This document shows, piece by piece, positions 33,622 through 46,656 of a stretch of 64,000 nt of DNA; positions within the stretch are counted from its first letter, which is position 1; every line of letters starts with the position of its first letter. The position numbers and the translations under genes were made by a program. The notes below the pieces were generated by a model, which was not told where the DNA came from, did no database searches, and worked only from the letters and a program-made list of their open reading frames with translations. Location of the stretch: positions 496,001 through 560,000 of the forward strand of contig CP103034.1 of assembly GCA_024752435.1 (NCBI GenBank), read 5' to 3'. The DNA comes from Allantophomopsis cytisporea. Its lineage: Eukaryota; Ascomycota; Leotiomycetes; Phacidiales; Phacidiaceae.

Positions 33622-34746
33622 TTAAGCAATCCTATCGTTGCCTTTATAAGCCGGCATATTTTCTCGCATTGTTTCCCTCGGTTTCTCTGTCCTGAGCACC
33701 CAGAGCAACCACTCCTCCACGAGCCGCAAGAATAGCAAAAGCCCATTCAACCTCCAGCCCAAGATAACCACCAGAAGTCCAACAATTGCATCGATAAAAA
33801 AGTGATTTGCCGTTGCCAATATTGTGAGCAGCATAAGCGTTGGCCACAAAGGTGCAACGAACCTAATTGCTCGATGCGGCGAGAATGTCCATAGGGAGAA
33901 TGCAAGGAAAGCCGCCGTACCAAAATGTAAGCTTGGCATAGCTGCAATGGTAAGCTGAAACTTGTTATTTGTCCAAGCCGACTGCGGTCCTTTGTGCAAG
34001 ATGTCGATGTATCCATACTCCTTAGGTAGTAATCGTGGAGGCATGCATCTCCAACTTGTGATGATGATGAAAGCAAGGAGATTGTCCATCGCTATCGTGC
34101 GACGAATTTTTTGGAAAATTGGCCGTGGGAGAACCGTGTATGTATAAACGATAAAGAGGACACCGAGAACGATGTGAGAATAGTAGATGCTGGCTAGTAT
34201 GGGCATCAAATCTGGAAGCTTTCGGAGGATGTATTTTTGCAGGGGGAGCTCGATGTCTAGGTGCAAGTGCTTTTCTATGGACAGAATTTGGAGGGCGTGA
34301 TTAAGAGCACGGTCGAAAATTGCTTTATTATCACGAATACAGTATGCTGAGAAAGCTCTCGCAAGTTGATATAGCTGCTCGAAGTCAGATATCTTGGTCA
34401 GATCTATGTGGAACAATCATACCCAGTATGTGAGATTCCAGTACCATATTTCGATTAAGAAGGGGAAACAATCCAGGAATCTCGAGGTGAAATTATTTCG
34501 AAACCGTGAATTATCTGGCATATATCGTGACCGAGGAGCATTGACGATTTGCTGTGGTAAGAGAGCATCCTGATCACTCCCATCTTCAAGATCTGCATTC
34601 ACTGGTCTACGGCGTCTGTTAATCAGTGCACCAGCTGTAAGCAGAAGTACAATGGCTTTTCGAAAAATTAGAATCAGGCCGTGTTGTTAGATCAAAATCA
34701 TTGAGAATTTACCAAGAGGCTCGACCACATTCTTCAGAGCACCCAT
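33622..34746 (-). CDS. PAP2-superfamily integral membrane protein (Aur1/IPC-synthase-like fold)
   Basis: Three exons: 34713-34746, 34423-34655 and 33622-34374, giving 339 residues. At the second junction the frame appears to hit a TGA, but a 48-nt intron (GTATGA donor, GAGCAG acceptor) removes it and yields the smooth sequence NLTYWLYQLARAF, so the gene is intact. There are about six membrane-spanning segments, from AIVLLLTAGALI near residue 13 to VGLLVVILGWRL near 300. The C-terminal half carries the phosphatase-like motifs: PSLHFGTAAFLAF at about residue 249 and ANHFFIDAIVG at about 290, which hold the two catalytic histidines and the Asp of the PAP2 family. Members transfer or hydrolyse phosphate groups of lipids, as in inositol-phosphorylceramide synthase. 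The true substrate is unknown. Confidence 0.85.
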
Positions 34747-36380
34747 TTTGAAGACCACGATAGTAGACTCAACGCCTTGGTAAATACGAAATTCAGGAGC
34801 AACTCAAGTTGTGGTTTTGTTTATGTTTTCAAGAAAAGGTATTTCAATCGAAACTTCGAAGGCCGTGTGACCATATACTGTAATCAGAATACGAGGGAAT
34901 CAATAAAAGGTGACGTTGGTAAAGATGAGGCTTCCGATGACGTTAGCTGAGAAGCCGCTTGCAGTAAGAGTTTGGCAGAAATAGAATGGTTAATCAGACG
35001 GATTCGATAGTATTGCCTATCAATGCTTTTGTTTTTGAAAAAACAATAACTTAGTTTTATGCAGACGTTAACATTCTTGATTGTGTGCCTTAGCATTGTT
35101 TAGTAAACTAACTTACATAACTTTATACACTTAGTTGACTTCCGAACCGGCACCAAAGAAAAACAGCACGCTAGTCTTCTACGATCTAATAGGATAAAAT
35201 GCTAGAGACAGAACTAGCATTAAGAAAAAGAACACTCTCTACGTCTCAACGAAAGAAGAACTACTTCGGCGATGAGAACGATAATAACGATGATAAAAAT
35301 AAGAATAGCAGCGACGAGGCCTTGCAAAAGCTTCTGGGTCATACACATAATCGACTTCGTGTAAGCCACCCATATGAGTGGTATATTTTCAACTTGTATG
35401 TATGTATCTAGGCTTTCAGGAGTCCACGATATTTTATAGTTACTGTATTGAGCAAGTTTCACTTGAATGACCAAGATTCAGCATTTATTGACAAAAAACA
35501 CAGTAACAATGAGAGAAAACATGAATCTGACGCTGATCTTCGAGATCCTTCGAGGGCCTGCACTTCAGAGGAGAAGATTGTTGACTTCGTTTTAGATTCG
35601 ATATCTGAGACTTTAACCAGCATTGTCATCTTCAACTTGGTGTGCTCTTGAAGTCGTTTTATATCTGCTGTATCTAGGAAAATCTACCGACCACAACTTG
35701 CCTTTCATTGATAGGATAGTATGTCAGCGGCGATGGTATTGTTGATGATTAGATTCAAGTGACATTGGCGTTTAACATTCGCTATGACTCGTGAGTTGTC
35801 CATATGTTGAAACTAAAATGACAGTTTTAGTGTGCTTGTCTCTGTTTTATGGACCCTTTAAGAGCAGTCTTACCTACTATATGAAGTAGCTTGATTGCAT
35901 TGACTATAGTTGGCAAACTATCTCGAGCATTAATATCACCATGAACAACAGCGACAACATCAATATCCAGCACTCGACGTTTCACAAAGCGTATATTGAT
36001 AAAGAAGTCGAGGATGACAAGCAGTGCAATTTTTTTTGGGCCGCCTTGCAATCATAATCTGCAACCTCGCAGAGAGAATGATCCACATCTAGAGCGGCTA
36101 CAGTTGGGCTATCTAAGTTTGTGTATTGATATCACCTTGAAAATATGGCCAGGTTCTCAACACCTCAATCTACACAGACTGCACACGGACACATTCCAAT
36201 AGTCCATCAACGATTGTGAAATGTTCAGTGAATAAACTAGCGTCTACAATACCTACCAAAGCCCTAGAGGAGGGGAACATTTTGATCCCACCAGGTGCAA
36301 ATGTCAAAACCACTTGATATCCCAACAGCCAAGAACGCCACCGCCAAATGCAAGCAAAGCCTAACTTTTCCACCGATCCT
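34747..36380. other. AT-rich spacer with one weak coding candidate
   Basis: About 1.6 kb between the PAP2 gene and the 3' end of KRR1. The only coding candidate is described separately at 35,199-35,651. The remainder is AT-rich with no RNA gene. Confidence 0.45.
35199..35651 (+). CDS. Weak candidate small gene (low confidence)
   Basis: Two open frames, 35199-35411 and 35448-35651, lie close together. Each begins with an ATG and has a charged, Asn/Asp/Lys-rich composition (for example GDENDNNDDKNKNSSDE and RKHESDADLRDPSR). They could be joined by an intron starting at the GTATGTATG after the NL codons near 35,396, but no good acceptor gives a clean junction. The composition is simple and no domain is seen. 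It may be chance. Confidence 0.2.
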
Positions 36381-37484
36381 TTACTCCTCCATAGCATCGA
36401 CGTCGACTTCCGACTTTCTCTTCTTTTTCTTCTCTTTCTTCGCCTCACCGTCCTCATCCTTATGCTTTCTCTTCTTTTCTTTCTTCTCTTTCTTCTCACC
36501 GTCCTCCTTTGGTGCCACATATTCCTTCTCTCTCTCCTTCAGCTTCTCAGCCTTTTTCTCCTTCTGCTTGTCCAATCTATCTTCTCTAGCCGCGCGTTCC
36601 TTAGCCTGCTTGCCCAAGAAGTACTCTCCAGACTCGATCTGCAAGTCGACCTTACTCTTCTCCTGTGGTGGTGGGAAAGGTGTGTATGTCTTTTTGGTCT
36701 TGTCGGTGACCTTGAGAGGAACTCTGCGCTTGCTGAGGTTACGCTTCTTAAAGTGAGGCAGGAAGCGGTCCCATGATTCACCAGCCAGCTCTGGGTCCTT
36801 AGCCAATTCACGCTTGATCATAAGCTCTTTGATGTGGTAGATGGGATGGATATTCGCCATGCAGTCTTCGATGATTCGTCGCAGCTCTTTGAGACCCTTG
36901 TATGGTCCCATCGCCGAAACAGTGTTTCCCTGTACAAGAATGTAGCATTGTGTGAGAAGCTCGAGGGCTTTCAGTGTCGATCCGTTAGGACCCAGGATAC
37001 GTTGGCGGCGCTTCACGAAACGTTCTTTGTTGCGCACCAGGTTGCGGATCTTGATGATATCGCAAGCTACGCCATCCTCAAGAATCTTGACGGCTTGCGG
37101 TGCCGGCACACTTCTTGCCAAAAGCTTGATCAAGTCGCGCGCATTCAGGATCGATGCTGGGTCGTAGGTCTTTCGGGTTGTCTTAACGGTCATGGATCCC
37201 TCCACCAAATCGAGTGTACATGCGATGCCAAATTTCTCGAGCGCACGCGTGATTAATGGCCATGCCTCGCGAAGATAGACTTCGCGGTACTTGGGGAAGA
37301 GAGTCGCGAAAGTAGATTCTTCAGTGAACGTGCCACCAGCATTATCTTCGGGCTTGAATTCTTCGATCTGCGGGCAAGTATTAAATTCATGCTTTTCAGA
37401 AATCTGAATGGCTAGTTAGCTTACCTTCCATTTATCGATATCATCCGTGTCCCACGGCTTTTCTTTCTTGTGTGTGGAGGGCAT
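36381..37484 (-). CDS. krr1: KRR1, small-subunit processome component
   Basis: Two exons, 37425-37484 and 36381-37367, with a 57-nt intron, encode 348 residues. KRR1 is a nucleolar KH-domain protein of the small-subunit processome, needed for 18S rRNA maturation. The N-terminal MPSTHKKEKPWDTDDIDKWK is diagnostic. The central region holds the degenerate and canonical KH domains: about 60-125 with LITRALEKFGIACTLDLVEG, and about 130-200 with the RILGPNGSTLKALELLTQC loop and GNTVSAMGPYKGLKELRR. The segment HPIYHIKELMIKRELAKDPEL and the conserved HFKKRNLSKRRVPLKV follow. The tail is Lys/Glu-rich with KKEKKEKKRKHKDE-type repeats, probable nuclear/nucleolar localisation signals. Length and order of parts are normal. 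Confidence 0.96.
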
Positions 37485-39905
37485 CTTGAGCACCTGCGAA
37501 AGTTGTCTTGAAAGTTGCAATGCTGCGATGAGAAAGTTCTGGGGAAGATTTGCCTAATAATTGAAATTCACGATTTGTTAATGCCTTAAGGCCGCCAGCC
37601 TGGTGCGGTAGGCCACGGGAGCTATTAACGCAGTTCGCTATCCCTGACCGAAACGCCTTTACCCAAGTAAAGACCGAGCCAGGTTTGTGACTATAAGTAC
37701 TTATTCTAAGATAATGCAGCACATATTACGATCGAATCTAGTGGCGACGTTTATTTGGAGTCAGACTAATTCATCCCATACCTATCGTTTCTTGACTTGC
37801 TCTTGAAGTGATAGAACTACCTACTTTCCCAGTTTCCCTAGTCAACTTGTGGGTGAGGTGGGTTTTATTAAAAGCGCCAACATTCATGGATTCGAAATGC
37901 GGGTAAATTTCACAACTTTGTGCTTCACCGCTGATATCTAATTGATGATCTTGACCTCAATCTCAGCAGCAAGTCTTCTCTCAAAAATCCAGTCAGGTCT
38001 CACTATGGTCTGAGATGCATCTGCAGCTTGGATCTAGTCAGATCTAACAAGTGGTACGCAGTACTATGATATAAGGCGTATAGGCACGTCAACGTTCGTT
38101 GGCTCCGGCATAGAGAGTCAGGAAACCAGTTGGTCATTTAGGGTTCACAAGTCATGTTCAAAAATTTGCTTTTTCAATATCCCTTGAGCAATCTATCTGC
38201 TACGTTGGGTCAAAGTCCCAAGATGATATGAGCAAATTAGACCGTTCTCCGGTTATGACTTGACCCTTTCATTCTGAGAAAAGGCTGTAAATGGGTCTCG
38301 ACGAGCACCATATCCGACTACCAAAGTCTAGTTAAGAGGCCTGCGCGAGGATTTCAGTTGCATTTGCCGGCTGGCACTTCAATATGTGTCTTATTCCACG
38401 ACAGGACGACCCTTGTACACCGTAAAAACAGGCAAAGATGGGTTGTCGGAATGCGGAAGAGTAGAGCCTGCCGCGACGTTTTCAAAGTTGTGTGCATTGC
38501 AGCCTATGATGTCGTCAAGATTGGCATGGGAAACCTTGTAGGGGGGTGAAAACAACCGCTGCTTGCTTTCTTATCCATGATGACCTTGCAGTACCAATCA
38601 ATGAGTGCCGTCTGCGATGGGTTTGAGGAGGCTTTCGATCACGACACATCTTGAGTACCTAAGACAAGGACGTAGCTATAGTAAATGCTGTTTCGTCAGA
38701 GAAATCCAAATTAACAAGAGTATGCCACAAAAGAAGGGCTCTGGGAAGTCGTAGCCATCGATGACTTGGCCTTTTGTGTGGATGTACATACTTTACGCCT
38801 CAAGCATACATACATATGTACATACGTGCATGCACCAATAAGTACGAGATCCATAGATCCATAGATCCATAGACTTATATATCCGTTCATTTTTAGATCT
38901 CTTCTTTGGTAATAAGTGACGATCTCTCTGTGTGGAATCGTAGAGAAAGAGATGTAGGTCATCATATCATGTAAGGGTCCGACGCTTCGCTCATTGTGCG
39001 AAATAGGATGATAACGGCTGGGAACAATTGGAGAGATCTGCTCAGGGCAACAGGACCCAAGGGAATGGTAGCGACGTCGAGTAGCTTGATTGTAGTTCCC
39101 GTCTCCCAAGCCTTCATTTGAGAATGACAGCTTCGCACTTATTTTTATCAGCCATGGCCCGTTCAACTCTGAGCGTAATTTTTACTTCCTTGATGGAATA
39201 CATTTCCGACCTACTAGAACCTCTTCACTGCATATCGCATCAGAAGTCCTTAGGAACGAAATAAGAGATATTCCGACAACCAAATAAAATTGTCGAAAAA
39301 AAGGGCAGTGCTCGAATTGGTATGTCCGAAGCAGCTCTGTGCCAGTCTCAGAGCAAGCCTCATATGAACAGGACCCTCCTCAACGATAAAACCCTACATA
39401 TTCAGCAACAGGCTCATTCACACCGGCAATTATCAAAGATAGGAAGCTGCTATAGGATAAAAATATCAGTGCTTTCACTGAAAGCATCTGGAAAATAAAC
39501 ACCTGGAGAGAAGTTTCAATGTTTCTAACAAACGACTCCCGCAGCACTAGCAACGACGCTTTAACGAACCTCCGGAAAGCCTTCCAAGACGACAGAAAGA
39601 GATGCAATGCTGGGGTTCTAAGAAATATGAGAGACAAAGCTTCTCATTGTAACCAAATTCTAGCCCCTTTTCCCCATAGTCCTCGCTGTGCAAATGCTGG
39701 GCTAACCTTTTTGATGAACCTCAATACTCCAATCCAAAAATCCACATATAGCACCATACTGCTGAGTGCAAAGCATTGATCGTTGAGCAGCAGCGGGACG
39801 TCCCCTCCCTCCTATCACCAAACTATCGTCGAGTCGATTTTCTGCCTATGCAGACGTACCTATAACCGCGGTCAGGAAACTGCTGTATTATCTAAACCGA
39901 AGTAC
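37485..39905. other. Gene-free interval between KRR1 and the methyltransferase
   Basis: About 2.4 kb. It starts with the KRR1 promoter region and contains a GATCCATA repeat at 38,848-38,873. No coding segment, RNA gene or mobile-element motif was recognised; open frames up to 150 codons on the minus strand (38,711-39,166) are not protein-like. Confidence 0.5.
38848..38873. repeat. Tandem repeat, GATCCATA x3
   Basis: Three head-to-tail copies of GATCCATA followed by GA, in non-coding sequence. Confidence 0.85.
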
Positions 39906-41594
39906 CTACAATGGGAAATAAGCCTGCCAGCAAGTGGTTAGTAGGGAATAAAGTATATATGGAATCTGGTATGTACCTTCAAGGCTGGTTGATCTGCCTC
40001 GTTTCGAGCATGAGCTACAAGGACCTGCATATCTTCGGCTGTCATATCCGCCCGCTCGAGGAATGGGTACACAACAAGAGAAGAGAGGAGCCTCTGGACA
40101 TTCTCTCGATTTGCCGCACCAATAGCGTTATCCCTTGGATCTGGGAAGGGAATCCAGTCAGCATATCGAGTGGTCTCAGAGCACCAACGGCATCTTGCCC
40201 TGCGAGGATGTACGGACCAGAGGACCATGCTGAGAGTGGCAGAGGAATCATTCGTTGTTCAATATCGACAAATCCTGCGTCTGCCATCATGCCCGCCAGT
40301 CGAATAGGGGCACGAAGATCCTTTATTCCGTCCATACTATTCAAGTAGTGTGTCGACCACTGTCTAAGGGCATGATCTTGTTTGAACTTTTAGCAGGTGT
40401 TCTTCGGGGAAATGATCCCAAGTAGGGTGCTTTACGAACTTTCTGTCAAGCTACCATTGTCGGACTGGCTGTTGAAATATATTTCGACCATTTGAACCCA
40501 TCCACCGGGTTTGAGCACACGATGAATATCTCTGAGATAGCCACTCCATCTGTTTGCGTTGATGCCACTAGCTAGTAAGGAGCTATGCACAAAATCGAAT
40601 TCGTTGCTTCGGAACGTAAATCTGCAGAGCTTCAGCTTCTCTCGCGTCTTGGGGTCTACAGGCTTGTCAATACCGTTGATTGAGATCGTCAACCTGGGAG
40701 CCTTAGTGTTAGTAACGTTATTCTGGAGATTCGAAGTCTTTTATTATTTGGAGAACATGTATGAATGGATAAATGTCGAATCACAGACGTATGAGTGTTG
40801 TCCCCTCGGATCAGAGCTTGAAGCTGCTCTTCGAATTGCGCAACTCGCAACCGATTTGACCCCCCCCCACTAAATCCTCCGAGGTGGTACGAATGAACAC
40901 TTACCTGTAGGTATAAATTCTCTGGGGTTTCCTCCGGCTTCAAGTGTGGGCTAATATCGACACCCAGGACCTGTCTAAATGTCAGCTTTTTCAAAAAAGC
41001 CTGCAGCGGAACAACAAGCGATGCAACCACAGAGATTTTAGCCGGCTATAGATTATGATGACATATCTGTGAGTGACGACTGCACTTGTTTTCCTTAAAG
41101 AGGCTGCTGGTATCGATCGTACTTGAGACTGAACAAGGGTGATTTGAGCGACGAAATATCATGTCAACACATACCTCACAATCAGGATAACTTTCTGCAA
41201 CGGAAATGGCCCAGTCACAGTTCCCATAACCACACTCCAGAATCTTTCGAGGATCGTTTATGGGCGGGAAAATAAGGCGGTTATCGAAGATCATACAGAA
41301 AACGTTGTGCTGAATTCGAAGTCGCTCATCTTCATCCTAGATGAGACTTAGCTGAGATACTTCGCCGCCACTGTTACACAGAAAGAATACCTCATCTATA
41401 GGGGCAAAGTAAACGTCATTCTCTATGGAATATCGTTGAAAAGTTCGGTACTGATACAGAACAGTGTCCAAGTAAGTATTGTCCAACGCTTCTGTACCAG
41501 CTTCCGGATGGCTTTGTCCAAAGGGCTACGTTAGTCGGCGTCCCAGAGTTCTGGACATGATGTCGTCTTCCATTCAGGAGACTCACCTCGACAT
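39906..41594 (-). CDS. SAM-dependent methyltransferase, UMTA/LaeA-like, nine exons
   Basis: My model joins 41587-41594, 41391-41511, 41175-41336, 40905-40970, 40674-40693, 40440-40621, 40218-40376, 39977-40140 and 39906-39923, giving 299 residues. It opens MSSHPEAGTEALD and contains IDEDERLRIQHNVFCMIFD. The SAM-binding motif I is ILECGYGNCDWAISVAESYP then VLGVDISPHL, then VDDLNQRFTFRSNEFDFVHS, the LKPGGWVQMVE motif, SQSDNGSLTENHALRQW, WSSDPRDNAIGAANREN and the family end ARNEADQPALKAYFPL. Every part agrees with UMTA-type fungal methyltransferases, the group of LaeA. Two introns are ~205 nt. Weak donors (GTTCGT, GTCCGT) and the tiny first, fifth and last exons (8, 20, 18 nt) are the uncertain points. 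The substrate is unknown, and no secondary-metabolite genes are nearby. Confidence 0.8.
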
Positions 41595-44500
41595 TTTGTA
41601 TTAAAAAGCTGTATCTCTCTCTCGGGTCGATAGCTATGGCCTTTCACGCGTGCGAATTTGGGATAAAATCCTTTGCAGAAGAAGGAGAAGAAGGGTTTAT
41701 CGTATTGTGCACCTCGTTCTATTAGGACTTCACATTGTCGACCATGGCATATTGCCAGTTGCGGACGTAGGCACTCAGATTGCTTTGCTAACCGATTGAA
41801 TTTGCTTTGGGCCCACAGAGAAAGATTTCCAGCGATCAAAGTAAAATTGTAGGGTCTTTACGATTCACGAGGGCTGCGAGTGTTCTCCACGTTGACTGCT
41901 TCAGACTTGCCGAGAGATGTTGCGCTAAACTCCTCCCTAGAATACTTTTTCTGAAGGGCCATGCAGAGAGGCCAATCTCGAGACCTCACTTTTAATCATG
42001 ACACAGGGTGAAAGGTCGGTTCTAGGTAGGTAGGAAGCAACATACAATTCTGAAATGGCAGAGGTGCATTCACCCAATAGGTAAGTGAATCAGTAAGTGG
42101 ATTCTCTCTTCAATTGCTTGCTTGTGCTTGCCTCTATGATGCATTCATATTCATGCCTTACCACCATATGTCATCTTTCTTCAATTTTCTTCTTCTCCAT
42201 TTGTCTGTGTGCGCACACAAAACCCTTCGAATCCCAGATCTCGAGCAGAGGCCCGACTATTCAGTATGCAGCAGCTGCACTCGACAGACCCGATTTTGCT
42301 TGGATCTTACTTGGGCCTCCCAGGAAACGGGCCATTTTCATTGGAAGCCGGGAGAGGACCAGCAGGCCGGGCTTGTCTCTGGCCGCGAATCCATGAAGGA
42401 TGTTGAATTTGCGACATGGACACCATTCTCGGAATAGACACAAACTTGGGAGAGCCCGAAGACTCTTCTATGCACGCAAACGTCACGTTGCAGTTCAGCA
42501 GCTGCCTCGGCTTTTGGTCTGGTCCCCTTGGGGGCCAATAGGATGATCTGATATTCGTTGTAATGAGACGATGTCATGAAGGCATAAAAATAAAGTCAAA
42601 CTCGGACCATGTATAATATGCCCAGGAATTCAGAATTGAGACATAGGACAGCAATATCAAAGTACGAGCGTGTTGTGCTGCAAATCATGCGCGAACTTTC
42701 TCCTGCTTTCAATAGGTACTCTGATCACTTCAGAGCCCTCTTCTGAGCCACAGAGAGACATCCTTAACACACCCTTCCCACACCGCTGTTTCGTCTGCAT
42801 CAACGGGCCTGGGCAAAAGGGAAAGCAAGCAAACGCTGTTTGGGCGAGTTTGGTCAGGTCAACAGGCACACACAGACGCACATTCACACACCCAACATGC
42901 CTGACACGCTGGGAAGTATGTACAGCGCTCTGCATGTGGTGGTAATTGTAGGGTTTGGTATTAGTGGATGGTTCATGGCTCTACTAAGGTCCCAACCGGC
43001 AGTCCTCTAGGTGGTATTGGGAGCATAGTCTGCATAGGTCGGTATGTACTATGTACCGTCCTGTACAGGTGGTAGAGTTTTTGCAGCACCTTGCACCTTG
43101 CAACGAGCAGGGTTGTTGGCCGGTTACACTAGTATGGGTATGGCGGGCAGTGCCTCTGAACCATTGCTCGCGCAGCTACCGAATCCATGGACTTGGAATC
43201 ACACAGCTTAGTTGAAAAGGGCTTTGGGTATGGCTTCCGTCGCTCTTGACCAAAGACATTCTGCGGCATCGAGAGCAATCTTGCAGGGTTCGTTGAACCA
43301 TCTGGTTCAGTTCATCCATCTACTCCTCCGCAATAACAAGTATTACAAACCTCCCTCAATGTTTCTCTTTGTCTGTCTTTCCTTTTCCCCTTCTCCGGAA
43401 CGTCTTTTGGTGGGGACGGAGTAATATGTCGTACATGAATACATACGTACTTGATCCTTACATACCGAGGTCGGTAATTCGTACGCGAGCGACTGTGTGT
43501 TCAGATTTTGCAGCTGCTTCTTGTAGTATGGTCAAGTAGTTTGTATGGTACATACAAATCGGATATTGACTCGGTTATCTAACCATCCCAAGCAAAATTG
43601 AGAGTGGGACGCCATGAGTAGCACTCAGGAGGGGAGCGAGATTGAAATGCAAATTTTATGCTTTTTGCGACCTCCAAATGCACCGAGTTACTGGGTACTG
43701 GGTTATTCACATCGACGGGCTAGCTAGCAACGATGTAAGTAGTCGGGCAGGCGTTATGGGATGGCTGGGCACGCTCTAAAATCTGATGTCGACACGCTTC
43801 CATGTTTGGAGTAGCAACAAGCGGGGGAATATATTAGCTGCTTGGTATCGGCCTCCTCAGTTGAGTATCCGTTCAATCCTCTTGCCATACTTGTGGGCCT
43901 GGTCTGGTTTACGCAGCGTGCACGTCCGAGATGGGTCGTCGACGATATTCAATTCGGGACTGTGCTCACACATAAGGCGAGACAAGTTGAGAGACAGAAC
44001 TGTCAAAGGAACAGATTTTCAGGCCTGCAGGTTCTCCCCTCATCCTCACCCCCAGGGGTTATCATATCGTCTTCTCGCTGAATTACTATTTTGTACTTAC
44101 TCTGTATTCATCCCTTCTCCACTTTCCATTTCCTCTGTGTGCTCCGTACTCTAACATGGAAATCCCAGCTGTGGAATTCGCCTCTTTTTTTTCTCTCTTT
44201 TTTTTATTTTAAACACCTTGGTACCAAATTTGGCACCAATCCCAACCCATGTCCTTACCCGTTTTCCAATCTATTACACAGACAGATTGGGCCATGGCAA
44301 TGGGGGAAAGCATAACGGATAGCACGACTAGGATTAGTGCTAGGAGGAGTCCATTCATCGAGCCGGTTCTTTCATGTTCTGACTTGGAGGTCGAAAGACC
44401 CTGACTAGATGACCCAAGGGAGCCAGCAAATTCCCAAGCACCAGTCTGCAAAAAGGGTCGGCTCGGGACGGATCGCCACTTTGACTCCAGCTCTAACCGT

Positions 44501-46656
44501 CTGCAGTTTAAGTGCTGAAACTAATCATCCAAGACTCCGTACTAGAACACCGCGAAGAATGGGAGGATGGAATGGATGTGCATTGCCAAGCAACTTCTTG
44601 TCATCCTGCTACATATTCTATGTATATACAGCAGTCTTGTTCATCATCAACCCCACCATGAGAGAGACAAAGGGAGGTCCGAAGCTTCGGTGCTGGGTCA
44701 TAGGCGACTTTGACAGGTCTTAGTCGACCATGCATATCATTACTCCAGAGTCCAACTACCCTCAAGGAGTTTTTTGTACATCACATACATATTTATGTAT
44801 GGTACGGTAGGGTACATACATGCGCTCCAAGTACGGGCTTTACTCTTGTCTGTACATACAATCATCATCATGTCATGTTCAATGACTTCATGGCTCTCGC
44901 TCTCACTCTCATTCTCTCTCCAGTTACCTCACCATCGGATGTTAATTTTGTTTTTTAATTTATCCACAAGAAGTGGTAATACGATGTGTAGTCGATTATA
45001 TGCACGAGTTACTTTCAGCTACTGCAACAGCGGGGAACAGCAACGGTGACAACTGCCGCAGTTACTGCATGTACTGCGTACACAGCAGACGCTGTGCATT
45101 CACATACTTCTCATGTGCTGAACACAATCGTTTGTACACAGTAGAGCATCATCCATGCTCCTCACTTCACCCACAACAACAAGCTTGGTATTGCGATGGC
45201 GGCGTTCAGTATCCGCGCATGGCATAAATGCATGTTGCCGGAAAACTTTAACACCGACGCATGCATGGCACCTTATTCAAACAGAGTCAAAGTACCCAGA
45301 ATACTTAGCAGAGAGAAAGCGTGAGCAAGTACACAGTACTTCGAATGCTACCCAGCCGTGCAGTACTCGATCTCAAAGATGCTGTACATTCCACCTACGT
45401 GACAGAAATTTCTCCCTCCCGCAAAATTACACACGATCGCATTTCCCGAGAAAGTTGATCGGAGAGCATGGCTGCCACGCCGTCTAACATTTGCCAGGAT
45501 CGTGGCAACGCTTCTTGGAACGAGGCACGCAGGAGTATTGGACGCTCAACACACGTTGTGGCTCCTTTCTACGCTGGTGCGCTATGGGAATACTGTCGGC
45601 TTGAGTCAGTCAAAAGGCTTAACGTGCAACAATATACACTCTGTACAGTACCACACAGCGAAATGGCGCTCAACGGCGATAACGAGTTGTAAGGATGACC
45701 GCTAGGGAACTCTTGTCTTTAACAGCATGCTCCTGCCCTGTGGACTCTGAGCTAAGTAGTGTTTTTAGAGTGGATGAGATCCCTCTGTCGTCTTCACCTC
45801 TTGTTAGTCTTGGACAAACGGTTGTGTATCGCTCATTTTCTCTCCTGCTCCATCGGCTATACACTTTCTCTGAAGAATGAAGCTTATTCACATTTCCAAC
45901 CCTTCGGAGTTTCCTACCTTTAAGACCTTGGCACAACTACAAATATATATTACTACGGTATAGTCATATCTTAATGAAGATCTCTTACTGTCATACTTGA
46001 AGCGGGATTCTTCGTTCAAACAGACTTTTCACATGTCGCAAGCATTAAATACCCGTTTCAAACTGTCATGTCGAACAAAGATCTGATTGGGTCCCATCAA
46101 CAGCAAATTCCCCAGATTCCAAGGTATTACCCTGATTCCACCTGGCATACCTCATCTAGAAAGAAACCGCATTCAGCCTGTATAGCTATGCGGCTGATCG
46201 GCATGAGCGGCGACATCAGGTGAAAGTTTATCTCGTACCGTCGGCCCGTTCGTCTCAGCGTTTATGGTGTTCTCGTTTCATATAGGTTGACTATCGGTCG
46301 GACACTGACCTTCCGCGTAGTTGATCTTTGCTATACTATGACTACTAGTCTCTTTATCCGCCTTCAACAATGGGTAGCTGGCTGTTTTTGTTAAATACTT
46401 ATGTTCCGAGTTTCTAGGTATGGCTAAAGCCTATGCTGCTTCGAGGCCAGCATGAGTGCTGTCTATTCAGGACAATGGGCGATGCCTGGGGGAACTGGAC
46501 GTCTGTTTCATCGCGGCTGTTGGATGTAGTTGTGACGAAATGGTGACAGTTAAATTGATATGGGTCTGGTAAAGGTGGTTCTGAGAGTATATAAGTTGTA
46601 GGTGTTGGATGTCGTGACGATGATCCATATTCTAATCTTCATTCTTGCTGTTCACG
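41595..46656. other. 5-kb gene-free interval upstream of the GH5 gene
   Basis: The largest empty stretch of the window. It holds the methyltransferase promoter (possibly an upstream minus-strand exon or leader at 41,600-41,840), many TACATAC/GTACATA strings (about 43,430-43,560 and 44,770-44,860), and a poly-T-rich region at 44,187-44,205. Its last 70 bp contain the GH5 TATA box. No open frame looks like protein, and no tRNA, rRNA or mobile element was found. It could contain a long non-coding transcript or extended regulatory DNA. Confidence 0.45.
46588..46595 (+). promoter_or_regulatory. TATA box of the GH5 gene
   Basis: TATATAAG lies 62 bp before the start codon of the endoglucanase, the expected distance for a strongly inducible fungal gene with a short leader. 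Confidence 0.65.

Noticed and set aside
34375..34422. In-frame TGA in the PAP2-family gene, looking like a nonsense mutation
   Set aside because: A 48-nt intron with GTATGA donor and GAGCAG acceptor removes the stop and restores a smooth NLTYWLYQLARAF sequence, so the gene is intact.
41600..41839. Minus-strand open frame as an extra N-terminal exon of the methyltransferase
   Set aside because: Its junction would require skipping the good MSSHPEAGTE start and a less suitable acceptor; kept only as a possible alternative.
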